A DNA stretch of 64,000 bases from NCBI RefSeq assembly GCF_030758975.1, contig NZ_CP132359.1, positions 2,951,366-3,015,365 on the forward strand, read 5' to 3'. Numbering within the stretch: the stretch's first letter is position 1; each line of letters begins with the position of its first letter. Both the position numbers and the translations under genes were made by a program. Origin of the DNA: Bosea beijingensis. Its GTDB lineage: Bacteria > Pseudomonadota > Alphaproteobacteria > Rhizobiales > Beijerinckiaceae. The notes beneath the pieces are model-generated. The model did no database searches and was not told the origin of the DNA. It saw only the letters and a program-made list of their open reading frames with translations. Shown in pieces: positions 50,782 through 58,138 of this stretch.

Positions 50782-52221
50782 TCAGCGGCATTGCCGCAAT
50801 TGTTCCCGCCCTGCCGGCGTCAGCTCGCCGAGCTGCGCTCGCATCAGCAGTTCGGCGCATTCGCCGGAGGCACGGCCTCGCGGCGCGGCTTCCGGCGGAC
50901 GCGCGGCGGTGCCCGGCAGCGCGACGGGCTGCGTCGAGCGATTGGGCATCGCAGGGGCGCCGAGCCGCGCCGCCATGGCCTGCTCGACGTTCCGGCGCTC
51001 CTCGGCCAGGCGCTGCTTTTCCGTCTCGATCGCGGCAAGCTCGGATTCCCGCCGGGCGAGCTCGTCGGCGAGACGGGCCCGCTCGGCCTTGTCCTGCGCG
51101 CGCGGCGGAGTGGGGGCGGGGGCGACCGTGACAGGAGCCGAGCCCGGAGCCGGCACGGGGGGCGGGACGCCTACGGCATCGCCGATATCCTTGCGGGCGA
51201 GATTGTCGGCAGCCTGCCGTCTGCCCTGTTCCGCCCGTTCGAGACGCTGGAGCAGGGCGCGCTCGCGCTCGGCGAATTCGCGCACCAGCTTGTCGCGCTC
51301 GCTCGAGACCGATGAGCGGCGTTCGAGCAGGTCGAGCCGCGTGCGCGCGTCGATGACGAAGAAGCTCTGCGGATAGCGCTGGATGAAGGTCTGGAGTGCC
51401 GTGGCGTCGTCGCTGGCGCGGATGCGGCGCCAGACATCGGCGTCGGTCTCCTCGCGGTTGAGGTAGAAATCGCCGAGCAGGGAGAGCGAGAGCTCCGGCG
51501 TCTGCTTGCCGGCGGTGGTATCGTAGACGCTCTTCTGCACGCGGCGGAACAGTGCGGCGACTTCGAGGCCGGGCTGGTCGATCTCGCGCACCAGGGCCGC
51601 GGTGAAGGGGCTGTTGCGGCCGGCGCCGTCTGCTGCGACGTCGTTCGCCTGCGTGGCATAGGCGATGACCATGCCTTGCGCGCGCTGGACCGGAGCAAGG
51701 CCCGAGCCTACCGAGAAGCCGCGGGTCGCCTGCCGCTTGGCGAGCAAGCCGACGAAGGGGTTGTTGCGGCAAGCGTCGAGCACCATGATCTTGACGCCCC
51801 GGGCGTAGTTCAGGGCGTTGACGACGTCGTTGAGCCGGGTCGTCTCGTACTGGACGCCGACCTCGTCCTCGACCTTCGCCTCTACGGGTACGAGATAGTT
51901 CTCGCCGTTGAACTGGAAGCCGTGGCCGGCGTAATAGAACATCGCGGCATCCGCATCCTGCGCCAGCCGGGCGAAACGTGTGAGCGCTGAATCCATGCCG
52001 CGCTTGTCGAGATCGATGCCGTCGACGACCTCGAAGCCGACCTTGCGCAGAGCGGCTACCATGTCGCGCGCGTCGTTCACGGTGTTGGGCAGCACGGGGG
52101 CGTTGCGGTAACTGGAATTGCCGATGACCAGCGCGACGCGGCGCTCAGGCGGCGTCTCGGCCAGGGCGAGGCCTGACAGCAGCAGGAGGAACAGGCCGCA
52201 GAGTCGCGCGACGAGGGTCAT
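50782..52221 (-). CDS. Exported caspase-like protease (peptidase C14 family)
   Basis: Protein of 479 residues with signal peptide MTLVARLCGLFLLLLSGLAL, then AE. The caspase p20 domain spans 26-250: RRVALVIGNSSYRNAPVLPN, the catalytic His100 in MFYYAGHGFQ and Cys151 in IMVLDACRNNPF, both intact. About 260-320 is a caspase-associated helical motif, and 300-440 is a charged coiled coil (SSVSSERDKLVREFAERERA) with a Pro-rich break. The C-terminus holds a short Cys-containing tail. It probably acts in the periplasm, cleaving after basic residues as bacterial metacaspase-like enzymes do. Divergent from the DUF4399 genes. Confidence 0.88.
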   Translation of the reverse strand: MTLVARLCGLFLLLLSGLALAETPPERRVALVIGNSSYRNAPVLPNTVNDARDMVAALRKVGFEVVDGIDLDKRGMDSALTRFARLAQDADAAMFYYAGHGFQFNGENYLVPVEAKVEDEVGVQYETTRLNDVVNALNYARGVKIMVLDACRNNPFVGLLAKRQATRGFSVGSGLAPVQRAQGMVIAYATQANDVAADGAGRNSPFTAALVREIDQPGLEVAALFRRVQKSVYDTTAGKQTPELSLSLLGDFYLNREETDADVWRRIRASDDATALQTFIQRYPQSFFVIDARTRLDLLERRSSVSSERDKLVREFAERERALLQRLERAEQGRRQAADNLARKDIGDAVGVPPPVPAPGSAPVTVAPAPTPPRAQDKAERARLADELARRESELAAIETEKQRLAEERRNVEQAMAARLGAPAMPNRSTQPVALPGTAARPPEAAPRGRASGECAELLMRAQLGELTPAGREQLRQCR

Positions 52222-52390
52222 GAGTCACGTTCCTAAAGGCTGCCGGCAGCCTCTACGTCATGCTAATGCATGACCCCGACCATCTCCAGAACAAAGCATA
52301 GTCCTCACCGAAACGGTATGGCGTTTTGCTTGAAGGCGCCAGGCGGCGCTGGTAGCCTCCATCCCATCTTCGCGTGAAAGGAAGACGCTG
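52222..52390. promoter_or_regulatory. Divergent promoter region, caspase and DUF4399 genes
   Basis: About 170 bases between the divergent starts, with an AT-richer centre near 52260-52320. No clear dyad or promoter boxes. A GAAAGGAAG ribosome site lies before 52391. Confidence 0.35.
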
Positions 52391-53650
52391 ATGCTTCGCA
52401 TTGCGCCGGCGCTTCTCCTGTTGGGTCTGGCCTTGGGGATCTCGTTGGCCGACGCCTCCGCGCAGGAGCGCGCCCGGCAGCGCAGCCCGGCCCCCGCAAC
52501 GGCCCGTCTTTCCTTCATCGGCCTCGCCGACAAGGCGCAGGTTCCCGCCAAGCTCACGGTGCGTTTCGCGATCTCCGGCATGGAGGTCGTGCCCGCCGGC
52601 CAGGTCGCGCGCAATGGCGGGCATCACCACCTGCTGATCGACACCGAACTGCCGCCGCTCGACCAGCCGATTCCCAGCGATTTCAACCATATCCATTTCG
52701 GCGGGGGCCAGACCGAGGCCGAGATCGCGCTGGCGCCGGGCAAGCACACGCTGCAACTGCTCTTCGCCGACCACAACCATGTGCCACATGACCCGCCGAT
52801 CGTGTCCGAGCGCATCACGGTCGAGGTACCGGCGACACCGGCCGAAAAGCCGCGCTCGGCCGCGGCGCCCGGCGCGCGCGTCTTCTTCACGGATCTGCAG
52901 GATGGCGCGACCATCCCCAGCCGCGCGAAGATCCGCTTCGGGACGGAGGGTATCACGGTGACGCCGGCCGGGACGGTGAGCCAGAATGGCGGCCACCATC
53001 ATCTGCTCGTCGATACCGAGCTGCCGGCGCTCGACCGCGAGATCCCCAGCGACTTCAACCACCTGCATTTCGGGCGCGGCCAGACCGAGGTCGAGCTCTC
53101 GCTGCCGCCCGGCGAGCACACGCTGCAATTGCTGTTGGGCGATCACGAGCATGTCCCGCACGATCCGCCTGTGGTCTCGCCGCGTATCCGGGTTCGGGTG
53201 GTCGGCGAGGCGCAGGCCTCGGTTGCAGCGCCTCCACCGCCAAATGCTTATGGCGCCGGCCGCGCGCGCACGGCGTCGCCCAATGATGCGGCGGTCTATT
53301 TCGTCTATCCGCGGGACGGAGACCGGATCTACCCGACATCGACGATCCGCTTCGGCCTGCGCAACATGGGCGTGGCGCCGGCCGGCGTCGCCAAGCCGAA
53401 TACCGGCCATCACCACCTGCTGGTCGACACCGAGCCGCCAGCCTTCGGCGAGCCGATTCCGGCCGATCTCAATCATATCCATCTCGGCGGCGGCCAGACC
53501 GAATTAAAGCTGACATTGCCGAACGGGCGGCACACGCTGCAGCTCCTTCTCGCGGACGAGAACCATGTGCCGCATGATCCGCCGGTGATCTCGGAGCGCA
53601 TCACGGTGATCGTGGCGCCGGGCGGGCCGAATGCGAGGAGGCGCCGGTGA
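52391..53650 (+). CDS. Exported protein with three DUF4399 domains
   Basis: Protein of 419 residues with a signal peptide (LRIAPALLLLGLALGISLAD, then ASAQ) and three tandem copies of DUF4399 at about 38-147, 160-272 and 298-410. Each has the histidine-rich signature: GGHHHLLIDT, then FNHIHFGGGQTE, then HTLQLLFADHNHVPHDPP in copy 1, with close versions in copies 2 and 3. The regular histidines suggest metal binding in the periplasm; no enzymatic activity is known for the family. Linkers are Ala/Pro-rich. A GTGA overlap couples it to the next DUF4399 gene. Confidence 0.87.
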   Translation: MLRIAPALLLLGLALGISLADASAQERARQRSPAPATARLSFIGLADKAQVPAKLTVRFAISGMEVVPAGQVARNGGHHHLLIDTELPPLDQPIPSDFNHIHFGGGQTEAEIALAPGKHTLQLLFADHNHVPHDPPIVSERITVEVPATPAEKPRSAAAPGARVFFTDLQDGATIPSRAKIRFGTEGITVTPAGTVSQNGGHHHLLVDTELPALDREIPSDFNHLHFGRGQTEVELSLPPGEHTLQLLLGDHEHVPHDPPVVSPRIRVRVVGEAQASVAAPPPPNAYGAGRARTASPNDAAVYFVYPRDGDRIYPTSTIRFGLRNMGVAPAGVAKPNTGHHHLLVDTEPPAFGEPIPADLNHIHLGGGQTELKLTLPNGRHTLQLLLADENHVPHDPPVISERITVIVAPGGPNARRRR

Positions 53651-54093
53651 TATCGCGAGCGCGCATCGCAGCAGCCGGCCTTTTCGCACTGGCGATCTGG
53701 CATGCTGCCCTTCCGGAAGCCGCGGCGCAGACGCCGACGCGTCAGCCGGCTCCGCCGGGGGCACAGGTCTATTTCCACTATCCGATCGATGGCCTGAGCG
53801 TGCCCGAACGCTTCACCGTGCGCATCGGCCTGCGCGGCATGGGCGTCGCGCCGGCCGGCATCAACCATGCGCGGACCGGCCACCATCACCTGCTGATCGA
53901 CACCGATCCAGGCCCGCCCGACCAGCCGATTCCCTCCGACTACAACAACATCCATCTCGGCAATGGCCAGACCGAGGTGGTTGTGACGCTGCCCAAGGGC
54001 CGGCACACGCTGCAATTGCTGCTCGGCGACCACACTCATACGCCGCATAATCCGCCCGTGATGTCGCCGAAGATCACGGTCAATGTCCGCTAA
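53647..54093 (+). CDS. Exported single-domain DUF4399 protein
   Basis: Protein of 148 residues from a GTG at 53647. Signal peptide ISRARIAAAGLFALAIWHAA, then LPEAAAQ. One DUF4399 domain fills the rest (TGHHHLLIDTDPGPPDQPIP, NNIHLGNGQTEVVVTL, HTLQLLLGDHTHTPHNPP). It is closest to copy 3 of the preceding protein, as if duplicated from it. It ends just before, or overlaps, the pseudocaspase-FGE gene. Confidence 0.87.
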   Translation: MISRARIAAAGLFALAIWHAALPEAAAQTPTRQPAPPGAQVYFHYPIDGLSVPERFTVRIGLRGMGVAPAGINHARTGHHHLLIDTDPGPPDQPIPSDYNNIHLGNGQTEVVVTLPKGRHTLQLLLGDHTHTPHNPPVMSPKITVNVR

Positions 54094-54115
54094 CTGGAGA
54101 GGCTTCCGTCCGTCG

Positions 54116-55816
54116 ATGACCTGGCTGCGCGTCCTGATCGCTCTGGTCCTGCTGCCGCTGCTGGCTGTCTCCGGCCGGGCCCAGCAGCCGGGCGAGGCTG
54201 CGCGGATCGCCCTCGTCATCGCCAACGAGACCTATCCGGAGGCGGCGATCGCAGGCGCCGCTCAGCAAGGGCGTGCTGTTGCCGAGACCTTGACTGCTGG
54301 CGGTTTCGATGTCGTCGCCGTCGAGAATGCCGACCGCAATGCGCTGCGTCAGGCGATCGCGGGCTTCGCCAGCAAGCTCAGACGTGGCGCGCAGGTCGTG
54401 GTGTTCTACAGCGGCCACACCATGCAGCAGCGCAACCGCAATTTCCTGCTGCCGGTGCAGAACGGAGCCGAAGGAGCCGTCGATCTCGACGAGATCGTCG
54501 ATCCCCTGATCATCGCAAGGCCAGCAAGCGCCCTGATCTTCCTCGATGCCGGCCGCGACAATCCCTGGCAAGAGAAGGTGAAAGGGCTGCTGCCGCTAGA
54601 ACCGATGGAAGGCATTTCCGTGTTGTTCCCGACGGCTCCCGGGAAGGCGCTGCCGAATGGCCCCGATCGTGCCGGCGAGGCTTGGCTCAAGGCGATCCGG
54701 ACGCCGGGGCTGGAGATGGCGCAGGCGCTGAAGCAGGTGCGCGACACGGTCTCGCGCGAGAGCCGGCGCAGCCGGCAGGTCTGGCTTTCGGCGGAGCCGC
54801 CCAAGGGGCTCGTCGTCACGCCTGTCGCCCGGCCGGTTGCCGTCGCGCAAACCAGCCGCGCCGTCATTCCGCCGCCGCAGACGCCCGGCGCGACCCAGGA
54901 TGCCGCTTACGATCTCGCTTTCTGGGAATCGATCCGCAACAGCCGGAGCGCAGCAGAGTACCGCGCCTATCTCGATGCCTATCCAAACGGGCGCTTTGCC
55001 TCGCTCGCCCGCACGCGTGAGCAGGAGTATCGTGCGAGCCCAGCGGTCCCCGCTCCCACTGCTGTTGCGGTCGCGACTCCACCAGCAGCGGCCCAGCCGG
55101 TCGCCGGCGCGCCGCAGCGCGACTGCACCGGCTGCCCCGAACTGGTCGCGATCCCCGCCGGCAATTTCCAGATGGGCTCGAACGATCTCTACGAGTTTGA
55201 GAAGCCGGTCCACCCGGTGAGCGTCCGCGGCTTCTATCTCGGCGCGCGCGAGGTGACCTTCGAGGAATGGGATCTCTGCATCGACCAGGGCGGGTGCAAT
55301 CACCGGCCCGACGATCGCGGGCTCGGCCGCGGAAAGCGGCCGGTCACCGACATCCACTGGAACGATGCCAATGCCTATCTCGCCTGGCTCTCGGCCAAAT
55401 CCGGCAAAGCCTATCGCCTGCCGACCGAAAGCGAATGGGAATATGCCGCCCGCGCCGGGACCACGACGACCTATCCCTGGGGCCAGACCCTGGTGAAGGA
55501 GCGGGCCAATTGCCTCGGCTGCAACGACCAGAAGCGCGGCAGCGCCGTCGCGGCCGGACAGTTCCCGGCCAATGCCTTCGGGCTCTACGACATGGCCGGC
55601 AATGCGGCCGAATGGGTCGCCGATTGCTGGAGCGAGAATTATCGCAGCGCGCCCCGCGACGGCAGCGCCTATACGGTCGGTGGCTGCCGCGAGCGTGTGC
55701 TGCGCGGCGGCTCGTTCAACAACGATCCGCGCTATCTGCGCTCGGCTGCGCGCTTCAAATACGAGGCCGATGTGCGCTTCTACACCAACGGATTCCGCGT
55801 CGCGCGCGATCGCTAG
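54116..55816 (+). CDS. Exported inactive caspase-like domain fused to FGE/SUMF1-type domain
   Basis: Protein of 566 residues (an ATG at 54083 would add 11 and overlap the previous gene). Signal peptide MTWLRVLIALVLLPLLAVSG. Residues 28-230 are a caspase-like fold (RIALVIANETYPEAAIAGAA) that keeps His101 (VVVFYSGHTMQ) but has Gly146 where the catalytic Cys should be (IFLDAGRDNPW). Residues 265-305 carry the caspase-associated motif (LAFWESIRNSRSAAEYRAYL). Residues 342-566 are an FGE-sulfatase domain (LVAIPAGNFQMGSN, TEIHW-like VTDIHWNDANAYLAWL, RLPTESEWEYAARAG) ending LRGGSFNNDPRYLRSAARFK without the two catalytic cysteines of true FGE. It is probably a binding or regulatory partner, not an enzyme. 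Confidence 0.85.
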   Translation: MTWLRVLIALVLLPLLAVSGRAQQPGEAARIALVIANETYPEAAIAGAAQQGRAVAETLTAGGFDVVAVENADRNALRQAIAGFASKLRRGAQVVVFYSGHTMQQRNRNFLLPVQNGAEGAVDLDEIVDPLIIARPASALIFLDAGRDNPWQEKVKGLLPLEPMEGISVLFPTAPGKALPNGPDRAGEAWLKAIRTPGLEMAQALKQVRDTVSRESRRSRQVWLSAEPPKGLVVTPVARPVAVAQTSRAVIPPPQTPGATQDAAYDLAFWESIRNSRSAAEYRAYLDAYPNGRFASLARTREQEYRASPAVPAPTAVAVATPPAAAQPVAGAPQRDCTGCPELVAIPAGNFQMGSNDLYEFEKPVHPVSVRGFYLGAREVTFEEWDLCIDQGGCNHRPDDRGLGRGKRPVTDIHWNDANAYLAWLSAKSGKAYRLPTESEWEYAARAGTTTTYPWGQTLVKERANCLGCNDQKRGSAVAAGQFPANAFGLYDMAGNAAEWVADCWSENYRSAPRDGSAYTVGGCRERVLRGGSFNNDPRYLRSAARFKYEADVRFYTNGFRVARDR

Positions 55817-55843
55817 AGCGGCGGTTCCTCCCAAAACCGCAAG

Positions 55844-55861
55844 GCCGGCATGCGCGCCGGC
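55844..55861 (+). terminator. Short hairpin after pseudocaspase-FGE gene
   Basis: GCCGGC-ATGCGC-GCCGGC, a six-base stem 28 bases after the stop codon, with flanking AAGG and CCTT that could extend it. No U-tract; a weak terminator candidate. Confidence 0.4.
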
Positions 55862-55928
55862 TGCCTTGAAGCCAGCCCCTTCCCCCCGGCAATAAGGACC
55901 GGGAATCAATCAGGAAGGGGAGGCCCGC

Positions 55929-56678
55929 ATGGCCAAGGAATTCACCGGCAAGCGCGTGATCGTGATGGGTGGCAGCCGTGGCATCGGCCGCTCGATCGCG
56001 CTCGGCTTCGCCGCGGGCGGGGCGGCGGTCTCGATCTGCGCGCGCAGCGCCGGGCCGCTGGAGGCGACGCGCAAGGAGATCGAGGCACTCGGTGTCACAG
56101 CCCACGCGGGAACTGTCGATCTCGCCGATGCCGGCCAGATCGAGGCTTATGTGCCGGAGGCCGTGAAGGCGCTGGGCGGTCTCGACATCCTCGTCAACAA
56201 CGCCTCCGGCTTCGGCCAGACCGACGACGAGGACGGTTGGGCCGCCTCGCTCAGCGTCGACATGATGGCGGTGGTGCGCGGCAGCCATGCGGCGATCCCG
56301 CATCTCCAGCCGGGCTCGTCTATCGTCAATATCTCGTCGATCTCGGCTTTGCGGGCGTCCTCGCGCTCGGCGCCCTATGGCGCGATCAAGGCGGCGGTGA
56401 TGCACTATACCGGCAGCCAGGCGAAGATGCTGGCGCGCAAGGGCATCCGGGTGAACTGCGTCGCGCCGGGCTCGATCGAGTTCCCCGGCGGCTCCTGGGA
56501 GAACCGGAAGACTTCCAACCCCGAGCTCTACAACGCGACGCTGGCATCGATCGCTTTCGGGCGCATGGGCAAGCCCGAAGAGGTCGCCGAGGTCGTCCTC
56601 TTCCTGGCCTCGGCCAAGGCGAGCTGGGTCACCGGCCAGAGCATCGTCGTCGATGGCGGCCAGCTCGTCGGGCCGTAA
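55929..56678 (+). CDS. Short-chain dehydrogenase/reductase (SDR)
   Basis: Classical SDR of 249 residues. The cofactor loop is VIVMGGSRGIGRSIALGF, the NNAS motif appears as ILVNNASGFG, the serine in SIVNISSISALRAS, and the catalytic Tyr-Lys in APYGAIKAAVMHYTG. The C-terminal WVTGQSIVVDGGQLVGP is typical. It probably uses NAD(P) to oxidise or reduce a small alcohol or ketone. A good ribosome site (AGGAAGGGGAGG) precedes it. It stands alone, and no pathway is indicated. Confidence 0.9.
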   Translation: MAKEFTGKRVIVMGGSRGIGRSIALGFAAGGAAVSICARSAGPLEATRKEIEALGVTAHAGTVDLADAGQIEAYVPEAVKALGGLDILVNNASGFGQTDDEDGWAASLSVDMMAVVRGSHAAIPHLQPGSSIVNISSISALRASSRSAPYGAIKAAVMHYTGSQAKMLARKGIRVNCVAPGSIEFPGGSWENRKTSNPELYNATLASIAFGRMGKPEEVAEVVLFLASAKASWVTGQSIVVDGGQLVGP

Positions 56679-56729
56679 GCCTGATGAGAACTGCCGGGCC
56701 TCGGCTGCAGTAGCCCAGGTATCGGCGGC

Positions 56730-57929
56730 CTACGCAGCGTTGGCCTGGTCTTTGCCCTCGAAGCTCGCCATCGCGGCGGCGACGCCGCCGCTGCGATGCG
56801 GCACGCCGGCCGCCGACAGGCCGAGCTCGACGCCGGAGAGCGCGCCGAGCAGGCTGAGCTCGTTGCACTCGCCGAGATGGCCGATGCGGAAGACCTTGCC
56901 GGCGACCTTGCCGAGGCCCGAGCCGAGCGAGATGTTGTAGTTCTCCAGCGCGACCTTGCGGAAGCGGTCGGCATCATGGCTCGGCGGCATCAGCACGGCG
57001 GTGAGGACCGGCGAATGCTCGGCCGGGTTCTGGCAGAGCACCTCGAGCCCCCACGCCTTGACCGCGGCGCGGCAGGCTGCCGCGAGGCGCTGATGCCGGG
57101 AGAAGACGTTGGCGAGCCCTTCCTCCTGCAGCATCGCGAGCGCTTCCTTGAGCCCGTAGAGCAGGTTCGTCGCGGGCGTGTAGGGGAAGAAGCCGTTGGC
57201 GTTGATCTTCACCATTTCCTGCCAGTCCCAATAGGAGCGCGGCAGTGTGTTGGTCTTTGATGCCGCGAGCGCCTTCTCCGAGATCGCGTTGAAGCCGAGG
57301 CCGGGCGGCAGCATCAGCCCCTTCTGCGAGCCGGAGACGGTGACGTCGACCTGCCATTCGTCGTGGCGATAGTCGACCGAGGCGAGCGAGGAGATGGTGT
57401 CGACCATGAACAGGGCCGGGTGACCGGCGGCGTCGATCGCCTTGCGGATCTCTGCGATGCGGCTGGTCGCGCCGGTCGAGGTCTCGTTATGGACGACCAT
57501 GACGGCCTTGATCCGGCGGGCCTTGTCCTCGGCGAGCCTCGCCTCTATCGCGGCGGGGTCGGCGCCATGGCGCCAGTCGCCGGGGATGAACTCGACCTCG
57601 ATGCCGAAGCGCGTGGCGATCTGCTTCCAGAGCGTGGCGAAATGGCCGGTCTCGGCCATCAGGACAGTGTCTCCGGGGGAGAGCGTGTTGACGATCGCAG
57701 CCTCCCAGGCGCCCGTGCCGGAAGAGGGATAGATCACGACCGGCTGCTTCGTCTGGAAGACCGCCTTGCTGCCTTCCAGAACGTGCCTGCCGAGCGCGGC
57801 GAATTCGGCGCTGCGGTGGTCGATGATCGGCATCGCGATCGCACGCAGGATGCGGTCCGGGATCGGGCTCGGGCCGGGAATGTGCAGAAAGTGACGACCC
57901 TGCATGGTGTTGTTACCCTCGTTCGGCAT
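56730..57929 (-). CDS. PLP aminotransferase, serine/alanine-glyoxylate type
   Basis: Class V aminotransferase of 399 residues (start 57929, or 57905 at MQGRHFLHIPGP). Motifs: HIPGPSPIPDRILRAIAMPI, the PLP phosphate loop SSGTGAWEAAIVNTLSPGD, the Asp in ALFMVDTISSLASVD, and the Schiff-base lysine about 203 in VSGSQKGLMLPPGLGF. It transfers an amino group from alanine, serine or aspartate to glyoxylate, giving glycine. It is near a glycolate-oxidase-like enzyme at 58139 on the opposite strand, so a link to glyoxylate or 2-hydroxyacid metabolism is possible. Confidence 0.9.
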   Translation of the reverse strand: MPNEGNNTMQGRHFLHIPGPSPIPDRILRAIAMPIIDHRSAEFAALGRHVLEGSKAVFQTKQPVVIYPSSGTGAWEAAIVNTLSPGDTVLMAETGHFATLWKQIATRFGIEVEFIPGDWRHGADPAAIEARLAEDKARRIKAVMVVHNETSTGATSRIAEIRKAIDAAGHPALFMVDTISSLASVDYRHDEWQVDVTVSGSQKGLMLPPGLGFNAISEKALAASKTNTLPRSYWDWQEMVKINANGFFPYTPATNLLYGLKEALAMLQEEGLANVFSRHQRLAAACRAAVKAWGLEVLCQNPAEHSPVLTAVLMPPSHDADRFRKVALENYNISLGSGLGKVAGKVFRIGHLGECNELSLLGALSGVELGLSAAGVPHRSGGVAAAMASFEGKDQANAA

Positions 57930-58138
57930 TCGGCCTGCGGCAAGCGACGCGCTGTTGCTGGCTTCATCTTGCCTTCGCTTTTTTGAAGATCAAACCCCGC
58001 AAGCCTCCCCGGTCGTGCCGGGGTGCCATGCGTGAACGGTCACGTGGGGCCCCTTGTCGAGCCGGCCTTCATCCTGCTCTTCTGGGAGCGGTGGACGCCC
58101 TGATCGCGGGCGTCATCCAAAATGGCAGAGGCTGCGGA
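57930..58138. promoter_or_regulatory. Divergent intergenic region
   Basis: About 210 bases between the aminotransferase and the FAD/Fe-S dehydrogenase. It contains a T-run (57980-57984) and a small hairpin CCCCGG-TCGTG-CCGGGG (58007-58023). Promoters for both genes should lie here; the boxes are not clear. Confidence 0.35.

Noticed and set aside
49552..55816. Classical cytoplasmic antiphage defence island with caspase effector
   Set aside because: All five proteins carry export signals, and no nuclease, NTPase or nucleotide-signalling gene is present, so a cytoplasmic abortive-infection system is not supported.
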